From: Brachionus manjavacas
Lineage: Eukaryota; Rotifera; Eurotatoria; Ploima; Brachionidae
DNA length: 64,000 nucleotides
NCBI GenBank assembly: GCA_019054805.1
Contig: JAHQIY010000001.1
Coordinates: 2,866,501-2,930,500, forward strand
Direction: 5' to 3'
Shown: in pieces, positions 1 to 13,500 of the stretch
How the letters are laid out: every line of letters starts with the position of its first letter
How positions within the stretch are numbered: position 1 is the first letter of the stretch
Position numbers and translations under genes: made by a program
The notes under the pieces: model-generated
Database searches by the model: none
The model's input: the letters and a program-made list of their open reading frames with translations, nothing else
Told to the model about the DNA's origin: nothing

Positions 1-668
1 GCCTAAAAATTTAAGATTCAATAAAAAATGACCCAAACAAATGAAGATTCAAAAGGGTGTTAAGTTGCATTTGTCAAAGAAACATAAGAAAATGAATATC
101 ATTATCATTTTCATTGAGCCGGATATTGGACTGAAAATAAAGGCTATCAAGCAGGAAATATTAGAATAAATAGAATGAGAAAAATGCCTTTGGTGTAACA
201 AAAAGAATTAAGAAAAATTAATTACTAAAATTTGTTTGAGTTCCGGTTGTTGTAATATTTTAATAAAGAAGTAAGAAAAATCAAGTCTTGATGACGCATC
301 AAATTAAGAATTTCAGAGTTAGATGCGGACGTTCTTTATAAAATTTTTATTTAGCATAATTTCTCTTTAGTCAAAAATGCAATCTTGTTTGACAAAAATG
401 GAACCTGAAATTAAACCAACAACAAGATTTACTTCAGTTTTTTCAAATGAAAAAACAAAGCGATTAAGGCTTAAATATATTTCACCCTTTGATGATTCAA
501 GAGATGGCTACATTAACAAAAAAAAAGTCAAAACCTGACTTGACTTTTTTTAGATTTATTAAGTCAAGTCTAAACTTGACTTAATTTTTTTATGAGTAAA
601 AACTCAAGACTTAACTTTTTTTTCTTTTTTTTTTATCAGTGCCGAGCTAGTGCTCCTTCAGAGTAATG

Positions 669-828
669 AAAAAATAAAAAATAAAGTTAAATAAAATAAA
701 AAAATAAAGTTAAATAAAATAAAAAAATAAAGTTAAATAAAATAAAAAAATAAAGTTAAATAAAATAAAAAAATAAAGTTAAATAAAATAAAAAAATAAA
801 GTTAAATAAAATAAAAAAATAAAGTTGA
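669..828. repeat. 23-bp tandem repeat, about seven copies
   Basis: The hexamer aaagtt recurs at 683, 706, 729, 752, 775, 798 and 821, exactly 23 bases apart, inside a unit built of AAATAAAAT and A-run blocks. The last copy begins to diverge (aaagttgaat). The array lies just downstream of a GC-richer stretch at 640-665 (gctccttcagagtaatg). That stretch resembles the presumed LINE 3' untranslated sequence at 38895-38935 read on the other strand, so the array may have grown from a LINE A-rich tail. Confidence 0.85.
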
Positions 829-1130
829 ATTAAATAAAATATAAATAATGTTAGAAAAGATAAAAAAGATAGAATATATAATAAAAATAAAGTAAAAAGG
901 ATAAAAATAAACGAAAATAAAAAAAAGATATAAAGTCTAGTAGTAGTACAAAAATGGTTCTTCAAATAGTACAATATTGTGCAAATTTCTACAAACAATA
1001 TGCAAAATAAACTCAATTCAATTTTATAGCAAAAAATTAAACCAAATCACCATCATTTGATTAAATCAACGTGAATAACGATTATTTTAGCTGATATTTT
1101 AAAATTAAAAATAGTTACTTCAATAGACCA

Positions 1131-1171
1131 TTTGGTTATTTCAAATTTGGTTATTTCAAATTTGGTTATTT
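1131..1171. repeat. 15-bp direct repeat, 2.7 copies
   Basis: The unit tttggttatttcaaa is present twice in full at 1131 and 1146, and a third partial copy starts at 1161. No function is implied. Bases 830-1470 otherwise hold only AT-rich DNA without a credible gene. Confidence 0.8.
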
Positions 1172-1476
1172 GTTGATTATAATTCGTACCATGCTCAATT
1201 AACTGAGATAATTCTTTTTTCTGTATACAATTATTTATTTACTTAATAGTTTGAAATTGCTTTAGCAAGCGAAGCCTATCAAGTCTTGCTAAGTTATTTT
1301 TCCAACAGTAAAAATGATCTCGTTTCTAACGATTGATAAAATGGCAAATAACTAGTTTGCAACAATCACGGTATTTTTTTTAAAGATTTTTTGAACATTT
1401 TTAAATCAAAAAAAAAATTTAATCATAAATAAGATATTTTTTTTCTAAATATGTTTTTTCTCAATTACTAACAACA

Positions 1477-1683
1477 ATGCTTAGAGAAGGTCGAATAAAC
1501 TATCAGCATTCATTGGACCCGCACGCTGCATACTTTTCCAATTTAGATAAGAGTCAAACTTTTGATTTAGATAACGATTCTTACCAAACTAATCTTTTCA
1601 AAACAACTAACTCTGGTGACACATATTTAAGCATAGAAGCAAACACTAACCAAGTCACCAACACTAACGCTGAAACTAACTAA
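1477..1683 (+). CDS. hypothetical 68-residue ORF, possibly an exon
   Basis: This open frame runs from ATG to TAA and encodes an acidic, Asn/Thr/Ser-rich peptide ending in NTNAETN. It is less AT-biased than its surroundings. I recognise no domain, signal peptide or membrane segment. It could be chance, a short secreted or disordered product, or a coding exon of an unrecognised gene; there is no clear splice partner nearby. Confidence 0.2.
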   Translation: MLREGRINYQHSLDPHAAYFSNLDKSQTFDLDNDSYQTNLFKTTNSGDTYLSIEANTNQVTNTNAETN

Positions 1684-2004
1684 AAAAGGTTAAAAACATT
1701 GACTAACGATTGTAAGAGAAAAAAAAAATTATCAAACATTTACCACTTGATTTGGCACCTGATTATGTAAATTAAATATATTAAAAACTAACAAAATTTT
1801 CCCATTTAATTTTTATGATTAAATAAAACTTTATGATTATTTAATAATGACATTTAAAAAAAATTATTAAAAAAAATTTGTTTAGCTTCAAACTCAAATT
1901 TAAAAATAAACTTAATTTTAAATTCAAATTCTATTTATTTACAGCACATTGTGAATGTGAAAGAGTCTTAAATCGAATAAGAATAGCTAAAAAAATTTAC
2001 CTAA

Positions 2005-2462
2005 ATTATTAAGCCTTCCTAATTTAACCATATTTGCAGCATTATCAGTTATGATTTTTACAATCTTATTTTTTTAAATTTTGAAAAAATAGACAATTTG
2101 ATTAAATATTATTTAATAAATACAAACTTAATTCCAAGAAATTTAACAATTTTATCTAGTTCAATTTTTAGATTTGATGCTGTGTGTTTCATTTAGACCT
2201 GTTTGCATGCCAAAAGTATAGTTTTAAAACGAAAATTTGCATCGAAAAAGTGACACGTGACACCCATAAAGCTTCGAAATCTCCTTTCTGTCCATGTATC
2301 AATGGTTAAAGACACATATAGTTTTATTTAAAGCATCTTTTTTAATTTTAAACATCTTGTTCTTAATTGTATTTTGAATTGATTTCAAGGCTCTTCGAGT
2401 CGAAGTCTTCCATTTTGGACACACCAAATTCATAAACATCTGAAATACTTACAGAAAAAGTT
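2005..2462 (-). pseudogene. hAT-family transposase fragment
   Basis: Read on the minus strand, the order of motifs matches the middle of hAT/BED-type DNA transposases. An N-terminal block contains CPKWKTSTRRALK (around 2400-2440). It is followed by SLTIDTWTERRFRSFMGVT (around 2255-2310) and then by the hallmark KIITDNAANM (around 2030-2058). hAT enzymes are DDE cut-and-paste transposases; the TDNAANM segment lies by one of the acidic catalytic residues. At least two stops and a frame change separate the blocks, and the BED zinc finger and C-terminal dimerisation domain are absent. It is a dead internal fragment. Confidence 0.75.
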
Positions 2463-2800
2463 AAAATAAGAAATAGTTTTGAAAGTTATTTTGATATAAG
2501 AAATGTACCTTTACATTCAATTAGACGAAAGGGGAGGCTACACAAAATTATCAAATATTTATAAATGAATGGCGTAATATTTTCTTGATTCAGCTTCATT
2601 TTTAAATCAGATTCTAATTGAGATGAGGTTTTCGAAAAATCACTAAATTCTCAAATCTAAAAATTGAACTAGATAAAATTGTTAACTTTCTTGGAATTAA
2701 GTTTGTATTTATTAAATAATATTTAATCAAATTGTCTATTTTTTCAAAATTTAAAAAAATAAAATTGTAAAAATCATGACTGATAATGCTGCAAATATGG
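2028..2800. repeat. inverted duplication of a hAT segment, 150-bp arms
   Basis: Bases 2028-2177 and 2651-2800 are near-perfect reverse complements, with about 473 bases between them. The right arm therefore repeats, on the plus strand, the part of the hAT transposase that ends in TDNAANM (plus-strand 2770-2800). Only a few mismatches are visible, for example itTDNAANM against mTDNAANM. The palindrome could form a long hairpin or, if transcribed, double-stranded RNA. Confidence 0.85.
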
Positions 2801-3184
2801 CAGAAAGTTCTGGATCTCGTGGGCTATTAATTCGTGGCTTTGCCTGGTGGTGATAAATTTTGAAAAAAGTTTGCTTGCTCTGTCAATTATTAATATAAAA
2901 TAAAAATAATATATAATACATAAAAATATGACCAGTGAAATTTTTTTAATAATTAAAACACTTATTTATTTGATTATCGATAATTTTAAATGTCATCATA
3001 TTTTATCTTAATCCTCCTTTCTTGACTTGGAAGGATAAAATTTGATTCAAAAGATATTTTTAAAGCAATTAATTCTCTTAATTAAAATTAAGAAGATTCT
3101 TTTTTTTAATGATCCAATGAAGATCCGCTACCTATGTTCACTGATTTTATGAGTTTTTAAAACAGAAGCAAAAAATTTATCATA

Positions 3185-3715
3185 TCTTTTAAAGAATCTC
3201 AAAATTGAACAAACATAAATTCCATTAGTTCCAAATCCGACTTTTTTAGGAATCACCCTTGATCCAAAACTTAACTTCAAAAAACACCTAAATAAAATCA
3301 AAACAAGCAAGCCCCGAAGCTCAATCTTATTAAATCGACCAAAAAACTCAAGCTTAAAAACAGTAAAAATCTTTGCAGGATAGTTTACAAAACGCTAATA
3401 CGTGCGATTTACGATTATTGTCAAGTTATTGCAAATACTGGAACTCAAAGATTCATAAAAGAAATTCAAAAAGAACAAAACAAAATGCTCAGATCTTTCA
3501 AGAGATATCCGCTAAAAACAAGACTTACGTGCATTCACTCCGACCTCAAAATAGAACCTATTGCTCCGCGACTAAGTAATCTTTTTCAAAAATTTGTCAA
3601 AACAAACGAGAACAACAATTTGATTAAAAGAGAAATCGAAAACTACAAAACGAATGAGTACAACAATCCAAAACGTTTTAAAACACCATATGACGTTATA
3701 ATCGATTTATAAAAT
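3185..3715 (+). pseudogene. non-LTR retrotransposon, RT C-terminal region
   Basis: A plus-strand reading gives FLGITLDPKLNFKKHLNKI (from about 3240), the conserved block just after the palm of Jockey/I-like reverse transcriptases. It is followed by VYKTLIRAIYDYCQVIA (from about 3385) and QNKMLRSFKRYPLKTRL (from about 3479). The blocks sit in different frames, so frameshifts are present. The last 75 codons read open to TAA at about 3712. The 5' part (endonuclease and RT palm) is missing, as expected of a 5'-truncated LINE copy. Confidence 0.75.
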
Positions 3716-3877
3716 AAAAACCTAGATCAATAAAACAAATCATTTTAAGAGACCAAAACTTTAAACTCTTTTATTTTCTTTTTTAATTACTAACAATTTT
3801 TTTATTCTTTTTCTATTAATCAAAAAAGATCATTTAAAATCACTTTTTTCTTTAATAATTATGTAATTAAGCCTATT

Positions 3878-3965
3878 GTAAAAAAATGGGGACTGAAAAG
3901 AAGGTCGAAACGACCGTTCGGAGCAGTCCTGGGTTAAACCCAAAAATATATTTAAAAAAAAAAAA
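3878..3965 (+). other. LINE 3' end with nested stem-loop and A-rich tail
   Basis: Downstream of the RT fragment the sequence contains GGACTG (3892) and CAGTCC (3925) flanking an inner perfect hairpin GGTCG-AAA-CGACC. It ends in an A-rich tail (about 3952-3965). LINE reverse transcriptases recognise 3' RNA structures, so this is probably the template-recognition hairpin. A related, more diverged stretch is at 20068-20112 inside the opsin intron. Confidence 0.6.
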
Positions 3966-6900
3966 TATCTTTTAAAGAAAAATTTTGCTAAATTTTGAAA
4001 ATTTTACGAGTATGAGAGGTTGACTCAATTTTTTATTTCAACAATTGGAAACCACTTTTTGATTACAGAGCGCAATTGCTTTTAATTAAACTCAAAATAA
4101 GTTAGTGAAAATACCGATTTTCAATGAGATTATCAAGAAGTTTCGACAAGGAAAAGTTTTTAGTTATTTTCAAAAGAAATATTTTCTATTTTAATCGGTC
4201 TCTTTGAATTTATATTTTTTGTCTTTATTAAATTTCTATTTTGAAAATTTACTAAATTCAAAATTTTTAAAAAGGCTGTTTGATTGTCTGTTAAAATTCT
4301 AAGAAATTAAAAATTATTGCTTGATAAAAAAAAAATATACTACTACTTATCATTTTCCTGAGTAATTTTCAATAGATAATCAATTATTTAATCATTCAAA
4401 AAAATTAAATTCATAATAAAGAGGATACATTAATTTATTTATTTTTAAAAAGCATTAAAGCAATTATTAAAATATTTGAAAGAAATTATAGGCCAAAATT
4501 TTGTAATTCAAAAAAATGCTTTGATTTGGTTTGGATTCATGATATCATTTTTATCATAATTGACAGTGAAATTGACTGTCAATTTTAGCTTAGATATTAA
4601 TAATAATGTTAATTCTTAAATCAGATTGATCTATAAAAATTTTTTTTTCCTATTTACATAGAAATTCCAATAAAATAGATTATTCAAACCTGGTAAACTA
4701 AAATATATTAAAATAAATAAATAAAATTCCATTTGAATTGATTTATATAAAAATTTTTAATCGATGTGATTTTAAAAATCACATATTTTTAAAAATTAAT
4801 TTGTTTTTTAATTAACAAAGATCATGTGATAATACTTTACTTTTCTCATTTAAGATTTAATTTTCTATTAAAGTATATTATCCAATTTAACTTATGTAAT
4901 TTATATTTACTAATTCTTATTAATTACCATGATTATTTAATCTAATTTTAAGTTATTCAAGATTTGAAAAATAAATTTAAATGATGAAAAGTTTCAGTAA
5001 TAAAAGAAAATCATGGCATCGAATTCCAAAAATTCTAAATTATCACCGCATTAAAATATAAAAATCCTACACAATTGTTGCATTAAAATTTAAATTTGAA
5101 TATAAAAATTACTTTTCCAGTTCAAAGTAAATCGAAATAAAATTATTTAAAATAATTCTTTTTAAAAAAAAATTAAAAACCTTAATTTAATGCGTCTTTA
5201 AAATTTAGATCTCAACTAAATAAAAATAAAACATTTTTTTTAAATTATTTAATTTGTTTAGTTAATTTTTTGTTTTTTATTTTTATTTCCAATTTCCTAA
5301 TTTTTTTTTCCATTTTAGTTTTTTCTTTGAGGTGTTTTTCGAAAATAAATAAACAAGTAATTAAAAAAGATATTTGTTTATTAAAAAAAGTTTTTAAAGA
5401 TTTAAAAAATGTTGTCTTTAATGAAAGTTTTGTAAATTATAAATAAATTATAAATGAAAGTTTTGGATTTATCTTTATTTTTTGTTACTTAAAACAAAAT
5501 TTATCTATACTCATGGATTTTATTAAAACTTATCTATTTTTTTGTTTTGTGATAGATGCTGTAAATACAATCGAAATATTTTAGTTTGTTTATGTAATCA
5601 TTTGATTGCAAGTTAATGTGACAACTTATGCAATTGTCTTAAATGTGCGCTTTAATCAAGTATCTGTAAGTTGGATAATGAGTATTTAAGTGTCACTTAA
5701 AAATGAAAAAGAAAATAGTCTTAAATTTTTTTACTCAATTTTTTTTTCTTTTCTGGTAAATTATTGTATAAGGTTTTTAAGAAAATTATAAAAATTCAAA
5801 AATAGAATAAATATTAAAATAATTTAATTATATATAAAGTATTTATTTTTATCTAGATAATAAAAATTAAAATACCAAATTAGACTTTTACATACCTTAT
5901 CATACACGCACAATCTTGAATTCTTATTTAAATGAATTAACCAAACTGTGAAATTGATTACATCCGATGTTCAGGTTAAGAATATTTTAATCAAGTAATT
6001 ATTTTTTGTTGAAAAACAAGGTAGCATATCCAAAATTAGATATTAGTATTACTTCTCAATGATTTAGAAGAAAAGAATTAGATGGAATTTTCAAAATAAT
6101 TTTATAATAATTTATTTGAAAAATCATTTTTTTTTAAAAAAAGTATTTTTTTAAATAAGACTTAGCAAAAATTTGTCAAAAATTTAAAAATATATTATTC
6201 GTTTTTAATTATTATTTTCTTTAAAAAAAGGAACAAGGTGCTTTTGCAAATTTTTATAATATATTTTTGTTAAGACATTTTTAAATAAAAACTAGGTAAA
6301 TAGAAAAATTTTATTCTAAAAGTATAAAATTTGTTCTGCGAATTAATTTTTTTTAAATTTTGAATCTAAAACACGAAACTACAAAAAACACAATTTAGCA
6401 TTAAAAAGAATACTGTTTAAAATGTTGTAGATTTTTAAAAGAAATTACCAACTTTATTTTTAGTTTTTTTAGAGCTAATTATCTATATATTGTCAATAAG
6501 TTAAACATAAGAACATAATCACTTTATTATTTATGATATATTTAACCAATTTCAGTGTAGCTCTTTAAAAAATTAATTAGAAATAAATAAATTATTAAGA
6601 ATTACTCAAATCGATTAGTTTAAATCTCTTTTCGTTTATTTCTTTAAATAATTAGAAAATAATACTTTTTAAATATTAATTTATTAATTTAATAATTTAA
6701 ATTGTAATTTTTAGTTAGTCAGCTATATTAAGCTGAAGAATTGACCAGCCTATACACAATTGCAGTTCAATGGGACTCTTACCATTTTGAAAATTAATTA
6801 ATTGAAAAAAATTAATTTACATTAAGAAAAATTCAAATAATTTTTTAGAATTAAGATAAAATATGAAAAAAATTCGATATAATTAATTTCATTTAGATAC

Positions 6901-9900
6901 ACTTTTATTTTATAGATAAGACATTTAAATGATTGTAAGCTAGCTAAGAATAATTCAAATAATTTTTTATTTTTTTATTATAAGTTGAATGATTTTAAAA
7001 AATTTGTTTACCCTAAATTGCTAGAAATGTTTCAGGGTATTTAGGAATGGTTTAGTTAAGTTATTTTCTCAATATATTTCCTTCCAATCTTTTTGATAGT
7101 TTAAAAAATAATTTGGAATTTACTGCAAGGCTGATAATAGATCTTTGATTTTCAACACAGTATTTTTTGCTATATCTCTTTTCTAAACTTAAAAGGGTGC
7201 ATGAAAAATCCCTCATAAGACTATTGATTTTAAACAATGTAAAATATTTAGCCTTACAATGAAATTAAAAAAGCAATTAAAAAATTCATCATTCTTCAAA
7301 AAACAAGATTTTTAACAAAATATTTCTAAAATTTAACACTCGAAGCACCAAACAAGTAAATTGACTCTTTTTAGATGTTTAATCCCATTTAATCTGAATC
7401 CATTTGCATAATGTGAACATTTATTTTATTGTGAAATTTTAATAAACCATCCAAATTAAAAAAATCTTATAAAAATGATTTGTGTTTTCGTCTACTTTTT
7501 CGCTATGAATCAGAAATATACTACTAGAAGTACCACAAAGAGCCAAATGACTCGTTTCTTTCGAAAATATCCCAGGAGAAATCTTTTCAAGAGTCTTAAG
7601 AATTTTAAATCTTTTAAAAATATTTAAAATTTAAGAAAATAAATCTATATAATATTTTTTCAATTTCTTGTATATTAAATTTTTTATTTAAATGACTTAA
7701 AAGAAATTAAGGATTATAAAAAATTTTCCAAAATCTTAAAAACAGATTGTTGATTTATACCTATTATAGAAATTGAAATAAATAAGGAAGCATAAGATTT
7801 CACTTAACTAATATTAATAAATCAAGTTCAAAAGACATTTCTTCAAGTTTATTTGATTTTTTTTTAACAATTCATCAAGTTAAATTATTTATTTTTCTAA
7901 TGGAACCTAACTTTTAACGAGTCGATTGACTCCTTAAAGCGCTAAGAAAAAATAATTTATTAGAGATGAAAAAAATCAATGCAGATTTTCGTAATATTTT
8001 TCTGACTGGTCCAATTATTGAAATATTTAATAAAAAATTGAAAAAATCTAAATCTGATATTTTCATTCATTTTAATAGATCATATTTTCAAAAGGAAGTA
8101 AAATTCGAGCGCCAGACAAAATTTTGACTTACGATTCTAGTTCTAATTGATATCTACTTACGCTTCTGGTTCTATTTTTATTTAAGTCAGACCAAATGAT
8201 AATTTTAATATAATTATACATTAAAATTTAAAAAAAGATGCTAAATGATTTTTCAAAAAATGTTTCAATGTCATATCTTTAAAGAGTTAATTTTTATTTT
8301 CCAATTAAATAAATTTTTTCGAATCATATCATTTGGCTTGAATGCGCTAGAAATGATCTCATCTTGTCACGTTTTATGCATCGATCTAGTATTAAATTTT
8401 CAGAAAGAAATAATTTTATTTCATAATTAACGCAAAAAGGCTTTCTAAAACAAAACCGCATTGAAATAATTAATTTTTATTTAAATTAGCGAGTGCATAC
8501 TAAGGTTAAATTTAGATAAAGTATAGCAAGAATATTTATTAATTTAAGTACAAATTTCTTAAAAATTCTTACACTTAATTTCAGTTTTTCACGTATATCC
8601 TTTCATAATAAAACCAATTTTTTTGAAACATAATCTAAATACATATAAATTAAAAAAATTATTTTCAAAATCACAATATAACTTAAGTTAATGATGTGCT
8701 GGTTTTTATTAATTATCATTTAAAAAATTAGATTTCATTTTACATCCTTTACTATTCTAAATTTCAGTTTTTCAACCTTTATAGATTGTCAATAAAATAT
8801 TTTTGGTCATGTTTTCAAATCAAAATTTAACCATCATAAAATGCTGATTAGAGGTATTTAATTATCTTTTTGACATTTTGAATTTTCTGCTTCAAATGTT
8901 TCAAAAATGCTGCGCAGTAATCAAAATTTCACTTTAATTCAACGAAGCAACATTTAAATTCAATTTTTTTTTTTGGTACATCATTATTTATCTATCTTTT
9001 TAGTTTAATTTAAAATTAGTTAAGTTTTAGTAAAAATGTTAAACTTTTGTGAATTTATCATCTAAAACCATTGGGAGCTTGAGCTCACCCGTAAAAAATC
9101 TTTAGATCTTGAAATTCAAATTTAATGTAATTAAAAAACGTTAAGACAGATAATTATTAGAATTTTTAATTAAAATTTTATCATGTTAACTATTATATTA
9201 ACGTAATATTCACATATAAAAAATTCTAATAAAAAATTCCAATAAAAAATGAATATTTTAAGTAAATTAATTTTAATTTCACAAACTATCATCCAAAATA
9301 AAGTTAAAAACGAAATAAATATAACTTCTTCAGGTTTTTAAATAGCTGTTTTTTTAAACTCTTTTCTTTTTTTTTTAAATTTCTAAAAAATCACTAATTC
9401 AAATATAATATTTAAAAAAAACACTTATAATTTGACTTAAAAAAATTCTCAGTCTAAAAACCAGACTTTTGTTTAAAACATATATTCAGTTAAACATATA
9501 ATATATATAATAATATAAAACATATAATAATTAATTTTTCTTCCTAATTTTGTATTAAAGGCTATAAGGGTAATATGTTAACTTAAGGATTCTTTAAATT
9601 ATGTTTGGAAGGTACAAGTTAGACACTTCCAATTTACAGTAGCAATTTTGAACTAAGAAAAAAAGTCATTGTTCTGCTTTTATATCAGATGGTCTGAACA
9701 AAAAAGTTTTTTATTTTAAAAATTTTTTTTGTTCGAAAATTCTAAATGCTTTATTTATGGCAATTACCATTTAACGCTGGAAGTTGAGTGAATTTTATTT
9801 TTTCGTAAATTCTTATTGTATCATAAATATTTTAAAATAAAGTTAATTCATGTTAGATTTTAAAAATAGTCACATTTCAATTTTTAATTTTTATTTCAAT

Positions 9901-10479
9901 TATCTGTCATAAATTATTAGGAAACGTTTATTTTTTGTAATTTTATGGTTAAAAAGCTAATAATTCCTGCACATTTTGTGTTAATGGTTACGATTTGAAC
10001 TGATCCATTTTTTTAGTTTAGGAGCATAAATTCTATTAATGCATTATAAATAGAATTAAAAATTTCAAGAGATACACGCCATAGGCACAAAAATATAGAA
10101 AATCTTTTGTTTATTTTTTAGAATTTTTATTTTTTTAAATGTAAATTTCATAATTTATTCAACTCAAATGTTTTTTTTTAAAGCAAAAGAGGTTCCCCTT
10201 TCCTTTTAGAAGATTTAATTGTTTTACTCATATTTAAACGATCTAATAATTTTATTTATTAATTAAATTTTTTATAAATTTAGCTTTAACTCAATATTTT
10301 GCGCGCGATAGTTTTGTTACACTTTTTAAAAATTTAAATTTAGTACGAATTATTATTTTTTTTCAAATCAGTAAAAGATGAAAAAAAGAAATTTGTCACA
10401 CTTTAAAAAAAAGTTGTTTATTAGTTTTTTAATTAGTTGGTTTTTCAAATGGATCTTAACATAAAATATATACAATAAT
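3966..10479. other. AT-rich non-coding DNA
   Basis: I see no gene here. The region is dominated by A and T runs and short inverted or direct repeats, for example ttgacagtgaaattgactgtcaa around 4560. Open frames, such as a 61-codon one at 8245-8430, have low-complexity AT-biased composition and no motif. Some exon-like GC-richer islands (for instance 6720-6785) lack a supporting frame. Confidence 0.6.
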
Positions 10480-10580
10480 TAGTAGTAGTAGATGTAGTAA
10501 AAATAACTGCGACTTGAGCAAGTCGAGTTAAGCCGTAAGGCTGTGGCACTTCTTTGCAATCACACCAATAGGTTTAAAAA
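10480..10580 (-). mobile_element. LINE 3' tail, minus strand, no coding left
   Basis: The plus strand starts with agtagtagtagatgtagta and continues into a GC-richer stretch containing the hairpin cgacttgagcaagtcg and ttaagccgtaaggct. This is the arrangement at the 3' ends of the coding LINE fragments at 16373, 20913 and 24741, so it is read as a strongly 5'-truncated minus-strand copy of the same general type. Confidence 0.5.
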
Positions 10581-13500
10581 GTCAATTATTAAATAAGAAA
10601 ATCCAAATCATGATGTTCATAACTTATGTTTAAATGGATATTTATGTAAATGTCATAGAATTAATAAGGAAAGCATGAATTTTCTTTGCAATAATTATTT
10701 TTCTGAAAAAAAGGTTTTTTCGTTTCGAAATTTTTTGATTTTTCTAAAAAATAATTTTATCACATAGTTAATTTTAGTGTCGTGACAAATATACCGAACC
10801 GTATTTTTTAGAATTTGAAATCAATGGAGCAGCAGCATTTATGCAGATACAAATAGATTTTGTTTTGAAGGCACTAAAATTAAACATAAAGATGGCTTCT
10901 TTATTTTAAATTTTAAAACAAACGAAGCCTCTTTTATTTTTTAAAAATTTTTCATCTTTTTTTATTTTATTTGATAAATTTTTATAAATTAGAGCTAACT
11001 TGTTCATTCCTTTATTTTTTTTTCCTTTACTCGCTTAGTCTTCTTTTCTTGTATTTTCCTTGTTAGTTTTCTTTTAATCGAAGAGGAGGAAAATAAAATA
11101 AAAGAGGAAGTTAGAAGGAAATAAAAACACATACACAAGCTAGTTTTATTTTAATTGTAAGATGTACCAATCTTATCATTACAATTCAAGTCTTAACAAT
11201 TAATCTCTTTGCTTGGTTTTAAGAATTTTTCTTTTAGATAACAATTCTAGAAAATTTTCGCAAATTGTAAATTTAAAGATTAAACAAAATAAAATTATTA
11301 AAACTTTAAAATTAATTAATTTTGAAGTTTTCTTTGCCTATTTAAACTGGAGTTAGATGATCTAAATCTGTTTATTAAGACTCAAATTCAGTCCACTGTG
11401 TTTTCATTTTTGAAATGCTAGGATCTCTTTTTTATGTAAAGAAAAACATTTTTGAAAATTTTTCAAAACTTAAAAATGGTTGCCTTATTTGAAACAAACA
11501 AATTTCTTTTTACTTTTTCAAATATTTTACATAGATTCTAATGAGTCAATTTCAATCTCTTTCATGTTTCTTTTGAATTCTCTAGCTTTTCTGAGGCGAG
11601 TTTTACTTTAATTTAAAAAAAATTAATGAACTCAAATTATTGTATGTTGCATAAGACATTATTTCGAGAAAAAACGAAAAATTTCAGTATAATACCTTTA
11701 CCTGTAAAATTTCAGTGAAATTAAAGAATAAATATCTCAAAAATTATTTTTCGAAGAAACAGAAATTAGTTTAAAGTCTTATGTATTGATAATTTTGTCT
11801 CGAAAATTAATAATTGCCTGGATTAAAGTTAAAACCATATTAATATTTAAAAAATTGCCATTTCTGATAAAAAGAAATAATATATTACAGTTTAGATTAC
11901 GATTATTACTGTTTAGATCACCATTATGACGCAGAGAAGAATTATTGAAAAATTTATCTTTTAAAACTGGTGATGCGGTGATTATGAGGGCTTCGGAATT
12001 GATTGATTACGATTAAAATCGAGAATTTTTTAATTTTTAAAAATAAAATTATCTTTATAAATATTAAAAAATATAAAGAATTTTACAAATTGTAACCTAA
12101 AAAAATTATTTTTTTTATCATAAATAAAATTTTTTGTTTTGTAATTTTTCGACGCTAATTTTTAAAGTCAATTTTTTTTTGCTATTAGAAAATAATTTTT
12201 CTAACTTTTTAATTAAATTTTTTCATTAATTTATTTTTGTTTATGGATAATTGACAATATTTTTTCGCTTGTTTTGTACCCTTGTAAAGTTATTAATTTT
12301 GTCAGAAATTACTCATATCAACTTCAGTTTGAACTAAAAAAAATCGAAACTCTAATGATGGCTTAGAAAAAAATTGATTCTGCAATTGAAAAAAGGTACA
12401 GCTAGTTTTTATTCACTCAATGTTTAAATGAAAAGAAGAATTATTGAAAACTAACGCTGCAAATTATCAACACATTTGGATAGCGTGTAATTTCGATCTA
12501 ATTTGAAATTTTTTATTTGCAGAACAATTTTTAGACATTTACAAGAGAAAATAATATATATTTTTTTAATTTTTTCTTTTTTTATTAAAAATTTTTAAAG
12601 AATTTTACTAACTGACGTTGTTTTTTGCAACTTTTAATTTGTAAAATTATTCATAATGAAATACTAAAAAAATATTTATTTCAAAGATAATCAAAGGTAA
12701 TTTATAAGATTTTTTTATCAAATCTTAATGTAAATGAACAAATGTATGATTTATGAATTTTGTCTTGTATTTTATTTAATACTAGAATACCTAAATTTTA
12801 TTTTACCGTTAAGATCCGAGAAGTTAAAAAAACTTTTTTTTTAAATTACTATGAAAAAAGGAGGTTTTAGGGGAAGATTTTATTTTGGACATTTGAATCA
12901 TTTAAATTTAGTTATTTTATTAGAATTTAGAATTAGTTCAAATTTTTCTTAAATTGCCGATTCAAAAGAAAAATTAACTGCAAAAGAATAAAAACTGCAA
13001 GACAAGTCAAAAAAACATCTTGGGTCTTTATATTATTTTTATTTAATGTTTTTTCTTAGTTATTTAATTAATTCATAATAAAATTTAAATTACATTTCTG
13101 AAAATAAATTGTTTGGTTTAATAAAATAAAATATTTAATTTATGGTCAAAAGAAGTCTAAAAAACTTCTCGGGTCTTCTATTGTTAATCAATTGAGAGGC
13201 ATCACCCATTTTTTAGTGATTTTAAATTTTTTTTGAAAGACATAAATTTAAATTCTTCACAAAAAATTAGAATTATTTATTTTTTATTAAAAGAAAAATA
13301 AGTAAATTCACCATTTATTTTTTTATATTCAGCTTTTTTAAAATTTCAAGGTATCATAAAATGAATCATTTGTGGTCTAAAGGTTTTAACTCAAAGAGGT
13401 TCAAAAAATCCTTTCAAATAAAAATTTTTTTTTTGAAAAAAGCTTGATAAAAACTAAAAAAAAATTTTAGAACTCACAATTTTTTTTTGTTGGACCCAAA

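Noticed and set aside
756-1016. 86-codon minus-strand frame rich in Phe and Leu
   Set aside because: It is the translation of the 23-bp AT tandem repeat and the A-rich DNA beside it.
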